In this document: in pieces, positions 35,749-43,733 of the stretch
Numbering within the stretch: position 1 is the first letter of the stretch
Layout: every line of letters begins with the position of its first letter
Source of the DNA: Hydrogenophaga borbori
Lineage (GTDB): Bacteria; Pseudomonadota; Gammaproteobacteria; Burkholderiales; Burkholderiaceae_C
Reading direction: 5' to 3'
Assembly: GCF_003417535.1 (NCBI RefSeq)
Contig: NZ_QVLS01000002.1
Location: 372,001-436,000 of the forward strand
DNA length: 64,000 nt
Notes under the pieces: model-generated
What the model was told of the DNA's origin: nothing
Database searches by the model: none
What the model saw: only the letters and a program-made list of their open reading frames with translations
Translations under genes and position numbers: made by a program

Positions 35749-36261
35749 ATGACGACCATCCGTTACGCCGCCGCGCTCACCGCGGCCGGCCTCGCCTGGC
35801 CCGCCGTGGCCGCCGACATGGCGCTCAAGGTCGAGATCCCGCGCCTGTCGGTGGCGGAGTACCACCGCCCCTACGTGGCGATCTGGATCGAGAAGCCCGA
35901 CCAGTCCTTCGTGGGCAACCTCGCGGTCTGGTACGACATCAAGCTGCGCAACAACGAGGGCACCAAGTGGCTCAAGGACATGCGGGCCTGGTGGCGCAAG
36001 AGCGGGCGCGAGCTGAGCATGCCCGTGGATGGCCTGAGCGGCGCCACGCGCGCGCCCGGCGAGCACAGCCTGCAGTTCGGCGACGCCGCCCTGGGCCAGC
36101 TGGCCCCCGGGGAATACGCCGTGGTGCTGGAGGCCGCGCGCGAGGTGGGCGGCCGCGAGCTTGTGAAGGTGCCGTTCGTGTGGCCGCCCAAGGGCGCCAC
36201 CACCACGCAGGCCAGCGGCCAGCACGAACTCGGCGCGATCCGCGTCACCGTCAAACCCTGA
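35749..36261 (+). CDS. DUF2271 periplasmic protein with a flavinylation-like motif
   Basis: This 170-residue protein has a Sec signal (cleavage near A-V-A-A-D, about 22) and a single DUF2271 domain with beta-rich sequence (LKVEIPRLSVAEYHRPYVAIWIEKP). Residues 94-100 read D-G-L-S-G-A-T, matching the D-x-x-S/T-G-A-S/T core recognised by ApbE flavin transferases, so T100 is a candidate for covalent FMN attachment. apbE lies two genes downstream. It has GAAGGAG upstream of its ATG and follows the PepSY gene by 22 bp. A role as a periplasmic flavin electron carrier is inference from motif and context. Confidence 0.8.
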   Translation: MTTIRYAAALTAAGLAWPAVAADMALKVEIPRLSVAEYHRPYVAIWIEKPDQSFVGNLAVWYDIKLRNNEGTKWLKDMRAWWRKSGRELSMPVDGLSGATRAPGEHSLQFGDAALGQLAPGEYAVVLEAAREVGGRELVKVPFVWPPKGATTTQASGQHELGAIRVTVKP

Positions 36262-36289
36262 AGCCCCGAAACCGACCGGAGACCTCTCG

Positions 36290-37153
36290 ATGAAGAACAT
36301 CCCGCTTCGCGCCCACGCGCTCGTTCTGGCCGCTGCCGCCACCCTGGCCCTGCCGCTGGCCGCACACGCGCACCGCGCCTGGCTGCTGCCCTCGGGCACC
36401 GTCTACTCGGGCCAACAGCCCTGGGTGAGCGTGGACGCCGCCATCTCCAACGACATCTTCTATTACGAGCACAACGCCGCCGGCCTGGACAACTTGGTTG
36501 TCATCGGCCCCAACGGACAGCCGGTGCAGCCCGAGAACCAGGCCAAGGGCCGCTACCGCAGCATGTTCGACGTGAAGCTCGAGCAGCAGGGCACCTACCG
36601 CATCGCGCTCGTCAACGACGGCCTGATCGCCAGCTTCAAGGTCGGCGGCGAGACCAAGCGCCTGCGCGGCTCGGCCGAGTCCCTGGCCAAGGACATCCCG
36701 GCCAACGCCACCGAGTTGCGCGTGAGCCAGAACAACAGCCGCGTGGAGACCTTCGTGACGCGCGGCAAGCCCAGCACCGACGCGCTCAAGCCCACGGGCG
36801 CGGGCATCGAACTGGTGGCGGTGACGCACCCGAACGATCTGGTCGAGGGCGACACGGCCACCTTCCGTTTCCTCGACAACGGCAAGCCCGCCGCGGGCTA
36901 CTCGGCCACCGTCATCCTGGACGGCCTGCGCTACCGCAGCGAGCTTGGCGAGATCCGCCTTGACACCGACCAGAACGGCGAGATCCAGGTGAAGTGGCCG
37001 GCGGCCGGCATGTACTGGGTGAACGTGGCCCCGCCGAGGGCGCCGCGCGTGGAAGGCGCGCCGCCCGCGCCGCCCAGCGGCCCCGCCGGAACCCTGGCCG
37101 AGCCGGTGCGCCGCTCCAACTACAGCCTGACGCTGGAAGTGCTGCCGAAATAG
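36290..37153 (+). CDS. DUF4198 periplasmic protein
   Basis: This 287-residue secreted protein has a signal ending near A-A-H-A-H (about 28) and a DUF4198 domain beginning with the characteristic HRAWLLPSGTVYSGQQPWVSV. The C-terminal half forms an Ig-like/transthyretin-like fold (EGDTATFRFLDNGKPAAGYSATV). N-terminal His residues exposed after cleavage (A-H-R-A-W) are typical of metal-related DUF4198 and NikM-like proteins. It sits between the DUF2271 and apbE genes and probably assists metal or siderophore binding in the periplasm. Its biochemical function is not known. Confidence 0.82.
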   Translation: MKNIPLRAHALVLAAAATLALPLAAHAHRAWLLPSGTVYSGQQPWVSVDAAISNDIFYYEHNAAGLDNLVVIGPNGQPVQPENQAKGRYRSMFDVKLEQQGTYRIALVNDGLIASFKVGGETKRLRGSAESLAKDIPANATELRVSQNNSRVETFVTRGKPSTDALKPTGAGIELVAVTHPNDLVEGDTATFRFLDNGKPAAGYSATVILDGLRYRSELGEIRLDTDQNGEIQVKWPAAGMYWVNVAPPRAPRVEGAPPAPPSGPAGTLAEPVRRSNYSLTLEVLPK

Positions 37154-37283
37154 GTTCACCCCCGCCGCGTGTCGCGCGACCCCTCAAGGGCGCGGCAGCG
37201 GCCCGGCGAAGCCGGTTCCGCGCAGCCCCCGGTGGCGCGGCCTCGGCCGCGGCGGATCGTGTGATGAGTGAGATCGCCCTGTC

Positions 37284-38303
37284 ATGACGCGCGTGCTGGT
37301 GCCCGAGCACATCGCTGGCGCCGCGCCCCTGCTGGGCGCGCGCCTGCAGCGCTTGCATGGCGAGAGCATGGGCACCACCTGGCAGGTGCTCTGGGCCGAG
37401 CGCGACGCGGCGCGCCAGGGGCCGCTGCGCGCGGCCATCGAGGCCGAGCTGGACCTGGTGGTGGAGCAGATGAGCACATGGCGGCCCACGTCCGAGCTGT
37501 CGCGGTTCAACGCCGCGCCCGCCGGCGCGCGCCAGGTCCTGTCGGAGGCCTTCGCCGAGGTGCTGGCGGCGGCGCTCTGGCTGGCCGACAGCTCCTCGGG
37601 CGCCTTCAACCCGGCCTCGGGTGCGCTGGTCAACCTCTGGGGCTTTGGTCCCGCGCCGCGCTACACCGACCCCGGCTTCGCACCGCCTTCGGCCGAAGCC
37701 GTGCGGGCCGCGATGCCCGCCACCGACTGGCGCGCGCTGCGCTTCGACGCCGCCGCGCGCGAGGCCACGCAGCCCGGTGGCCTGCGGCTCGATCTTTCGG
37801 CCATCGCCAAGGGCCACGCGGTGGACCGTGTGGCGCGGCGGCTGCGGGCGATGGGCGTCTCGCACGCACTGGTGGAGCTGGGCGGCGAGCTGCGCGGCCA
37901 GGGCCTGCGGCCCGACGGCATGCCCTGGTGGGTCGACCTGGAAACGCCGCCCGTGCGCGCCGGCCAGGTCGCGCCGCGTGCCACGCGCGTGGCGCTGCAC
38001 GGCCTGTCGGTCGCCACCTCGGGCGACTACCGCCGCGCCTACCTCGTGGACGGCCAGCGCCTGCCGCACAGCATCGACCCGCGCAGCGGCCGGCCCGTGG
38101 CGCATGGCCTGGCCTCGGTGAGCGTGCTGCACGCCGACTGCCTCTGGGCCGACGCCTGGTCCACCGCGCTCACCGTGGCCGGCCGCGAGCAGGGCCTGGC
38201 CCTGGCCGAGGCCCACGGCATCGCGGCCCTGTTCCTGCAGCGCGAGGCCGACGGCCGCCTCAGCGAAACCCTCACCAGCGCGATGGCGCGTCTTGCGGGC
38301 TGA
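37284..38303 (+). CDS. apbE: FAD:protein FMN transferase ApbE, apparently without signal peptide
   Basis: This 339-residue enzyme transfers FMN from FAD to a Thr or Ser in target proteins. Family motifs are present: HGESMGTTWQV near the start, MSTWRPTSELSRFN, LDLSAIAKGHAVDRV (residue about 175), the SGDYRRAY / SIDPRSGRPV pair and ADAWSTALTVAG with metal-binding Asp. The likely substrate is the DUF2271 protein. Unlike most ApbE proteins it has no obvious Sec signal or lipobox. A 7-codon ORF (37264-37287) ends in an ATGA overlap with its start. Confidence 0.88.
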   Translation: MTRVLVPEHIAGAAPLLGARLQRLHGESMGTTWQVLWAERDAARQGPLRAAIEAELDLVVEQMSTWRPTSELSRFNAAPAGARQVLSEAFAEVLAAALWLADSSSGAFNPASGALVNLWGFGPAPRYTDPGFAPPSAEAVRAAMPATDWRALRFDAAAREATQPGGLRLDLSAIAKGHAVDRVARRLRAMGVSHALVELGGELRGQGLRPDGMPWWVDLETPPVRAGQVAPRATRVALHGLSVATSGDYRRAYLVDGQRLPHSIDPRSGRPVAHGLASVSVLHADCLWADAWSTALTVAGREQGLALAEAHGIAALFLQREADGRLSETLTSAMARLAG

Positions 38304-38338
38304 ACCGCGTCCGCCGTCCGCCGCGCCCACACCACCCG

Positions 38339-39751
38339 ATGCCCCTCCCGGAAAAGATCACCTACGCCCTGGCCGTGCTGGTCCTGTACGCCCTGATGTG
38401 CGGCGCCTTCGCCTGGCAGCACCGGCGCCGCCAGGCCGAGGCGCGGCGCCGCGTGGCCGCGCTGCTGCCCGCCACGCCCGGCATGCCCGCCTGGTGGGTG
38501 GCCTACGCCAGCCAGACCGGGCAGGCCGAGGCACTGGCCCTGCAGACCGCGCAGGCCCTGCACACCGCCGGCGTGCCGGTGCGGCTGGCGTCCTTGGACG
38601 AGCTGGGCCTGGCCGAACTGCGGCAGGCCGATCGCCTGCTGTGCGTGGCCAGCACCTATGGTGAGGGCGATCCGCCCGACAGCGCCGCCCGGTTCGCGCG
38701 CCAGGTCATGGCTTCGGCCGACGTGAGCCTGTCGCACCTGCACGTGGGCCTGCTGGCCCTGGGCGACACCGCCTACGCCCACTACTGCGGCTTCGGCCGC
38801 GCGCTCGATGCCTGGCTGCGGGCGCGCGGCGCCTTGCCGCTGTTCGAACGCATCGACGTGGACAAGGGCGATCCCGAGGCGCTGCGCCAGTGGCGCCAGC
38901 ACCTGGCCCACCTGGCCGGCACCAGCGACCTGCCCGATTGGGAGGCCCCGGCGCTGCAGCCCTGGCGGCTGCGCGCGCGCCGCCACCTCAACCCGGGCAG
39001 CGCGGGCGAACCGGTGCACCACCTGGAGCTGGTGCCCAGCACTGGCGCACTGCCCGACTGGCAGGCCGGCGACCTGGCGCAGGTCGAGGTGCCCGGGGCA
39101 CCGGGTGCGCCGCGCGACTATTCCATTGCCTCGGTGCCGGCCGATGGCGCGCTGCACCTGCTGGTGCGCCGTTCGCGCCGCGCCGGCGGCCAGCCGGGTG
39201 TCGCCTCGGGCTGGCTCACCGAGGGCCTGGCGCTCGATGGCACCGTGATGCTGCGCGTGCGCGCGCACGCGGGCTTTCGCATCGCTGGCAATGCCGATCG
39301 CCCGCTGATCCTGATCGGCAACGGCACCGGCCTGGCCGGCCTGCGCGGGCACCTGCGCGGGCGCCTCGCCGCCGCGGGCCGTCTGCACGGTGCCGCGAAC
39401 GCGCCGCGCCCGCCCGATGTGGCGCCGATGTGGCTGCTGTTCGGCGAACGCCAGTCGGCCCACGACGCGCACCACCGCGAGGAGATCGATGCCTGGGCGC
39501 GCCAGGGCTGGCTCAGCCGCGTGGACTGGGTGTTCTCGCGCGACCAGGCACAGCGCCGCTACGTGCAGCACGCGCTGGCCGACGCGGCCGGGGCCGTGCG
39601 CGACTGGGTGGGGCAGGGCGCCGCCCTCTATGTGTGCGGCAGCCTCGACGGCATGGCAGGCGAGGTCGACCGCACGCTGCGCGGGATCCTGGGCGACCGG
39701 GCCTTGGAAGACCTGGCCGCGCAAGGCCGCTACCGGCGCGACGTGTATTGA
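38339..39751 (+). CDS. membrane-anchored flavodoxin/NADPH reductase (sulfite reductase flavoprotein-like)
   Basis: This 470-residue diflavin reductase has an N-terminal transmembrane anchor (about 6-24). A flavodoxin domain (YASQTGQAEALALQTAQAL at about 57, STYGEGDPPDSAARF, LALGDTAYAHYCGFG) is followed by an FAD domain with RDYSIAS and an NADPH domain with LIGNGTGLAGLRG and YVCGSLDGMAGEVD. It would take electrons from cytoplasmic NADPH and pass them to the PepSY membrane protein and the flavinylated periplasmic protein. It is shorter than CysJ and lacks a CysI partner here, so it does not serve sulfite assimilation. It closes the five-gene operon. Confidence 0.85.
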   Translation: MPLPEKITYALAVLVLYALMCGAFAWQHRRRQAEARRRVAALLPATPGMPAWWVAYASQTGQAEALALQTAQALHTAGVPVRLASLDELGLAELRQADRLLCVASTYGEGDPPDSAARFARQVMASADVSLSHLHVGLLALGDTAYAHYCGFGRALDAWLRARGALPLFERIDVDKGDPEALRQWRQHLAHLAGTSDLPDWEAPALQPWRLRARRHLNPGSAGEPVHHLELVPSTGALPDWQAGDLAQVEVPGAPGAPRDYSIASVPADGALHLLVRRSRRAGGQPGVASGWLTEGLALDGTVMLRVRAHAGFRIAGNADRPLILIGNGTGLAGLRGHLRGRLAAAGRLHGAANAPRPPDVAPMWLLFGERQSAHDAHHREEIDAWARQGWLSRVDWVFSRDQAQRRYVQHALADAAGAVRDWVGQGAALYVCGSLDGMAGEVDRTLRGILGDRALEDLAAQGRYRRDVY

Positions 39752-39825
39752 GGCCCCCGGCCCGCGCGCTTCGCGGTCCCCGGGTAGCATCCGCCGCTTC
39801 CCTCACTCATACGGAAGGCAAGGAC

Positions 39826-40530
39826 ATGGCGGCAGTCAAGGTGGCGATGGTCACGGCGGGTGGCAGCGGCATGGGCGCGGCCGTGGCGCGGCGGCTCGCG
39901 GCCGATGGGTACGGCGTGGGCGTGCTCTCGTCCTCGGGCAAGGGCGAGGCCCTGGCCAAGGAACTGGGCGGCGTGGGCGTGACGGGCTCGAACCAGTCCA
40001 CCGACGACCTCAGGCGCCTGCTGGACGCGCTGCTGGAACGCTGGGGCCGCATCGACGTGCTGGTGAACAGCGCGGGCCACGGGCCGCGCGGCCCCATCCT
40101 CGACATCAGCGACGAGGACTGGCATCGCGGCATGGACACCTACCTGATGAACGTGATCCGCCCGACGCGGCTGGTGACGCCGCACATGCAACAGCAGAAG
40201 GGCGGGGCCATCATCAACATCTCCACCGCCTGGGCCTTCGAGCCGAGCGCCATGTTCCCCACCTCGGCGGTGTTTCGCGCGGGGCTGGCGTCCTTCACCA
40301 AGGTCTTCGCCGACACCTACGCGGCGGACAAGCTGCGCATGAACAACGTGCTGCCGGGCTGGATCGACAGCCTGCCGCCCACCGAGGCGCGCCGCGAGAG
40401 CGTGCCCATGAAGCGCTACGGCACGAGCGAGGAGATCGCGGCCACCGTCGCTTTCCTTGCCTCGGACGGCGCGGGCTACATCACGGGGCAGAACCTGCGG
40501 GTGGACGGCGGGCTGACGCGTTCGGTCTGA
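39826..40530 (+). CDS. SDR-family protein lacking the catalytic Ser-Tyr-Lys residues
   Basis: This 234-residue short-chain dehydrogenase fold has a cofactor loop TAGGSGMGAAVARRL and the NSAGHGP segment (NAG motif variant). Lined up with FabG, INISTAWAFEP... puts Thr where the catalytic Ser is, Ser where Tyr is and Arg where Lys is (TSAVFRAG in place of YSAAKAG). Cofactor binding may remain, but standard SDR chemistry looks impossible. The C-terminal GYITGQNLRVDGGLTRSV is intact. It is 74 bp after the flavoprotein gene and ends at a bidirectional terminator. The role is unknown. Confidence 0.8.
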   Translation: MAAVKVAMVTAGGSGMGAAVARRLAADGYGVGVLSSSGKGEALAKELGGVGVTGSNQSTDDLRRLLDALLERWGRIDVLVNSAGHGPRGPILDISDEDWHRGMDTYLMNVIRPTRLVTPHMQQQKGGAIINISTAWAFEPSAMFPTSAVFRAGLASFTKVFADTYAADKLRMNNVLPGWIDSLPPTEARRESVPMKRYGTSEEIAATVAFLASDGAGYITGQNLRVDGGLTRSV

Positions 40531-40534
40531 AAAG

Positions 40535-40564
40535 AAAAAGGCCGCGCGGTGGCGCGGCCTTTTT
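40535..40564. terminator. bidirectional intrinsic terminator
   Basis: GGCCGCGC (40540-40547) and GCGCGGCC (40552-40559) form a perfect 8-bp stem with a 4-base loop, flanked by A5 on the left and T5 on the right. It serves both the SDR gene (plus) and the convergent FbpA-like gene (minus). Confidence 0.88.
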
Positions 40565-40581
40565 CACGGCGGCAACAAGCC

Positions 40582-41631
40582 TTACTTGTAGCCCACCCGG
40601 TCGAGCATCTGCTGCACCTTGGTCAGGTTCTTGGCCACGGCCGCCAGCGGCACGGTCTCGAGCTTGAAGTGCTCGCCGCCCATGGCCTGCAGCGCCGGGT
40701 TGTCCAGCTTCACGCCCTTGGCGGCGGCGAACTCGTTGTTGCCGTCGGCGAAGTACTTTTGCGCCGCCGGGCTGGCCAGGTACTCCATGAAGGCGATCGC
40801 GCTGTCGCGGTTCTTGGCGTGTTTGGCCACCGCCGCGCCGGCGATGTTCACGTGCGTGCCCGTGGTGCCCTGGTTCGGGAACACCACTTTCACCTTGGCG
40901 GCCACCGCCTTGTCCTCGGGCTTGTCCGACTTCAGGATGCGGGCCATGTAGTAGCTGTTGGCGATCGCCACGCCGCACTCGCCCGAGGCCACGCCGCGGA
41001 TCTGGTCCGTGTCGCCGCCCTTGGGCGCGCGCGCCTGGTTGTCCACCAGGCCCTTGAGCCAGGCCTCGCCCTTCTGGTCGCCCAGCCGCTCCACCACCGT
41101 GGCGAACAGCGACATGTTGTACGGGTGCGAGCCCGAGCGCGTGCACAGCAGGCCCTTGAGCTTGGGGTCGGCGAGCTGCTCGTAGGTGGCCACGTCCTCG
41201 GCTTTCACGCGCGCCGGGTCGTAGATGACGATGCGCGCGCGGGTGGAGAAGCCGGTCCAGGTCACGCCATCGGCGGTGGGCGCGGCGCGCAGCGTGGCGG
41301 GGATGGTGTCGTCCAGCTTCTTCGACTTGATCGGCTGGAACAGGCCCTGCGCGTCGGCGGCGGCCATGCGGGCGGCGTCCACCATGAGCACGATGTCCGC
41401 CGGCGAAGCCGCGCCCTCGGCGCGCAGGCGCGAGACGATGCCCGCGTCGTCGGCTTCCACCCGGTTGATCTTGATGCCCGTGGCCTGGGTGAAGCCGCTG
41501 TACAGCGCCTCGTCCGTTTGGTAATGGCGGGCAGAGTAGATATTGAGCACCTTCTCCTGCGCCTGGGCGGCACCGAGGCTCAGCGTGGCGGCGGCCGCCA
41601 GGGCCGAGACGATGGTACGGGTGGTTTTCAT
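40582..41631 (-). CDS. Fe(3+) ABC transporter substrate-binding protein (FbpA/FutA-like)
   Basis: This 349-residue periplasmic iron-binding protein has a signal ending near A-Q-A-Q-E (about 25) and the family start EKVLNIYSARHYQTDEAL. The paired iron-ligand tyrosines are in IANSYYMARIL (about 220). It captures ferric iron for an inner-membrane ABC importer, but no fbpB/fbpC permease or ATPase gene lies nearby, so partners must be encoded elsewhere. The start at 41631 gives a normal signal peptide. A Fur-box-like sequence at 41720-41738 lies about 90 bp upstream, consistent with iron-repressed expression. Confidence 0.87.
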   Translation of the reverse strand: MKTTRTIVSALAAAATLSLGAAQAQEKVLNIYSARHYQTDEALYSGFTQATGIKINRVEADDAGIVSRLRAEGAASPADIVLMVDAARMAAADAQGLFQPIKSKKLDDTIPATLRAAPTADGVTWTGFSTRARIVIYDPARVKAEDVATYEQLADPKLKGLLCTRSGSHPYNMSLFATVVERLGDQKGEAWLKGLVDNQARAPKGGDTDQIRGVASGECGVAIANSYYMARILKSDKPEDKAVAAKVKVVFPNQGTTGTHVNIAGAAVAKHAKNRDSAIAFMEYLASPAAQKYFADGNNEFAAAKGVKLDNPALQAMGGEHFKLETVPLAAVAKNLTKVQQMLDRVGYK

Positions 41632-41719
41632 GGTGGTCTCTTGGTTGCGAAAGAGGGTGCCGCCCGGCGCTTTGGGACAATCCCGCACCCGCCGGACAGC
41701 GGTGATAGATGCTAGCAGA

Positions 41720-41738
41720 GACGAGAATGATTCTTAAG
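41720..41738 (-). promoter_or_regulatory. Fur-box-like site between the FbpA-like and patatin genes
   Basis: AGAAT-G-ATTCT (41724-41734) is a perfect 5-1-5 inverted repeat within a longer Fur-like stretch. It covers the second possible start codon of the divergent patatin gene, so iron could affect both genes. Confidence 0.65.
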
Positions 41739-42683
41739 CGCTTTCAATGGTTCCCCGGTGGCCGCGCGTGGGCGTGCGCGCTGGCCTTGCTGATCACGGG
41801 CTGTGCCCTCGTGCCCCCGCAGGCGCCCGACAGGCCGGTGCCCCCGGTGGTGGTCGAGCCCGTGGTGCCGCCCGTGACGCCACCCGTGACGCTCACGCGC
41901 CCGCCGCGCCTGGGCCTCGCGCTGGGCGGCGGCGCGGCGCGCGGCTTCGCGCACATCGGCGTCATCCAGGAGCTGGAGCGCGTGGGCATCCGGCCCGACC
42001 TGCTCGCCGGCACCTCGGCCGGCAGCCTGGTCGCCACCTTCTACGCCAGCGGCATGCCCGGCAAGGAACTGGAGCGCCTGGCGCTGCGCATGCAGGAGGC
42101 CGAGATCGCCGACTGGTCGCTGCCCATCCTGGGCCGGGGGCTGCTGCGCGGCGAGGCGCTCGCGCGTTACGTGCGCCGCACCATCGACGGCAAGCTGCTG
42201 GAGGACATGGCCTTGCCCGTGGGCGTGCTCGCCACCGACCTGCACACCGGCCGTGGCGTGCTGTTTCGCCGCGGCGACGCGGCGCTCGCGGTGCGGGCCT
42301 CCAGCGCCGTGCCGGGCGTGTTCGCGCCGGTGAAGATCGGCGGCACCGAGTACGTGGACGGCGGCCTCACCGCGCCGGTGCCGGTGCGCCAGGCGCGCGA
42401 GATGGGCGCCGAGATCGTGCTCGCGGTGGACATCTCCGCCACGCCCGAGACCAACGCCGCCACCGGCAACCTGGACGTGCTGCTGCAGACCTTCGCCATC
42501 ATGGGGCAGAGCATCAACCGCCACGAACTCGCCACGGCCGACCTGGTGGTGCGTCCGGTGCTCAACGGCATGGGGGGCGCGGATTTTTCCTCGCGCGAGC
42601 GCGCCATCGAGGCCGGGCGCGAGGCCATGCGCGCGGCCTTGCCTCGGCTCAACGCGCTGCTGGCGCAGCGGCGGCCGCTGTAG
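41727..42683 (+). CDS. patatin-like phospholipase lipoprotein (RssA-like)
   Basis: This 318-residue lipoprotein has a signal with lipobox L-I-T-G-C (about residue 26) and a Pro/Val-rich linker. The patatin domain shows oxyanion loop GLALGGGAARGFAHIG (about 68), nucleophile motif G-T-S-A-G-S (about 98) and the catalytic-dyad motif D-G-G (about 212). It is a predicted serine acyl hydrolase of the envelope. ATG 41727 gives the neat signal peptide; ATG 41709 is an in-frame alternative that lies upstream of the Fur-like site. Its 3' end overlaps the convergent PAP2 gene by 35 bases. Confidence 0.85.
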   Translation: MILKRFQWFPGGRAWACALALLITGCALVPPQAPDRPVPPVVVEPVVPPVTPPVTLTRPPRLGLALGGGAARGFAHIGVIQELERVGIRPDLLAGTSAGSLVATFYASGMPGKELERLALRMQEAEIADWSLPILGRGLLRGEALARYVRRTIDGKLLEDMALPVGVLATDLHTGRGVLFRRGDAALAVRASSAVPGVFAPVKIGGTEYVDGGLTAPVPVRQAREMGAEIVLAVDISATPETNAATGNLDVLLQTFAIMGQSINRHELATADLVVRPVLNGMGGADFSSRERAIEAGREAMRAALPRLNALLAQRRPL

Positions 42684-43437
42684 CGGGGGGCCTGGCCTGG
42701 GCCGCGCGTTCCGAGCGGATCGACAGCCAGGCGAACAGCAGGCCCACGGCCGCGCCGGCCAGCACGTCGATGAACACATGCTGGCGGATCGCCATGGTGG
42801 ACCACACGATGGCCACGCACTGCAAGGCGCTGACCCAGCGCGTCCAGGCCGGCGCGCCCAGCTCGCGCAGGTGCCAATGCAGCCAGCAGGCCGCGTGCAG
42901 CGCCGCTGCCACGTGCAGCGACGGGCAGGCGTTGCTGGACGCGTCGATGCCCTTGAGGAAGGCCAGGCGCGGGTAGGCCGACCAGTCGACGTCGAACACC
43001 GGTGTGCGCGTGGGCCAGAGCCAGAAGATCGCCAGGCACAGCGCGCACATGAGCGCCACCCAGGCGCCATAGCGCACCAGCGGACGCCAGCGGTCCAGCA
43101 GGCCCGGTGCCACCGACACGTAGACCCAGAGCCAACCGTAGGCATAGATGGCCCAGGGTTCGAACGTCACCCAGCGGTCCGGCGCCAGCAGGGGCAGCTC
43201 CAGCGATTCGCCTGAGGGGTTTTTCAGTACCCAGAAGTAGGCGTGGAAGAACAGCACCATGAAGGCGGTGGTGCCCACGGCCTTGAGCGGCCACAGGGCG
43301 AAGAAGCGGCGCGCGAGGGCGCGGGTCCAGGCCGGTGCGGGGGTGGCGGTCAAGGCGGCGGGCGCGGGTGCTGTGGTGGGGTAGAGCGGGGGCCACTGTA
43401 CCCGAGGCGTGTGACATCCCCCGTCGGGGTGGTACAC
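42649..43437 (-). CDS. PAP2-family membrane phosphatase
   Basis: This membrane protein has five or six hydrophobic segments and PAP2 signatures: P-S-L-H in ACPSLHVAAALH (a variant of P-S-G-H) and R-Q-H-V-F-I-D with the catalytic His and Asp. PAP2 enzymes dephosphorylate lipid phosphates such as undecaprenyl pyrophosphate or phosphatidate. The start is uncertain: GTG 43437 is used here, while GTG 43491 would overlap the aryl-polyene promoter and TTG 43353 would drop a Pro/Ala-rich lead. It is divergent from the pigment cluster and probably not part of it. Confidence 0.78.
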   Translation of the reverse strand: MYHPDGGCHTPRVQWPPLYPTTAPAPAALTATPAPAWTRALARRFFALWPLKAVGTTAFMVLFFHAYFWVLKNPSGESLELPLLAPDRWVTFEPWAIYAYGWLWVYVSVAPGLLDRWRPLVRYGAWVALMCALCLAIFWLWPTRTPVFDVDWSAYPRLAFLKGIDASSNACPSLHVAAALHAACWLHWHLRELGAPAWTRWVSALQCVAIVWSTMAIRQHVFIDVLAGAAVGLLFAWLSIRSERAAQARPPATAAAAAPAAR

Positions 43438-43463
43438 CCCAGGGCGGCCTGAGGGGCGCTCAC

Positions 43464-43469
43464 TATAAT
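43464..43469 (+). promoter_or_regulatory. -10 element of the aryl polyene plus-strand operon
   Basis: A consensus TATAAT lies 22 bp before the ATG of the first acyl carrier protein. No convincing -35 hexamer was seen 17 bp upstream, so an activator may be needed. Confidence 0.5.
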
Positions 43470-43491
43470 TCCGCACTTTTTTCGGGCCCAC

Positions 43492-43731
43492 ATGAACGCC
43501 ATCGAACTGATCCGCCAGTTTCTCGTCGATCGCCTGGGCGTGGCCGAGTCCGCCGTGGTGCCCGGGGCGGCCCTGGCCGAGCTGGGCGTCGATTCGCTGA
43601 TGCTGGCCGAGCTCATGTTCGAGGCCGAAGACCGCCTGGGCATCGAGATCCCCTCCGATCAGACCCCGCCCAAAAGCGTGGCGGACATGGTGGCGGTCAT
43701 CGAATCGCTCGTGCCCAGCAAGACGGAGTGA
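43492..43731 (+). CDS. acyl carrier protein 1 of the aryl polyene cluster
   Basis: This 79-residue carrier protein has the phosphopantetheine attachment motif in AELGVDSLMLAELMFEAED; the modified Ser lies in G-V-D-S-L. It would hold the starter or growing polyene chain. It is the first gene of the plus-strand aryl polyene operon and lies 2 bp before the first ketosynthase gene. Aryl polyene clusters typically encode two carrier proteins, and the second is at 45021. Confidence 0.9.
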   Translation: MNAIELIRQFLVDRLGVAESAVVPGAALAELGVDSLMLAELMFEAEDRLGIEIPSDQTPPKSVADMVAVIESLVPSKTE

Positions 43732-43733
43732 GC

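Noticed and set aside
35724..35752. A seventh possible bridge ORF between the PepSY and DUF2271 genes
   Set aside because: It would need a TTG start, and the gap contains a normal GAAGGAG Shine-Dalgarno, so ordinary initiation explains it.
37264..37287. Seven-codon ORF before apbE as another bridge
   Set aside because: It overlaps the apbE start but not the upstream stop, which is over 100 bases away, so it does not fit the bridge pattern.
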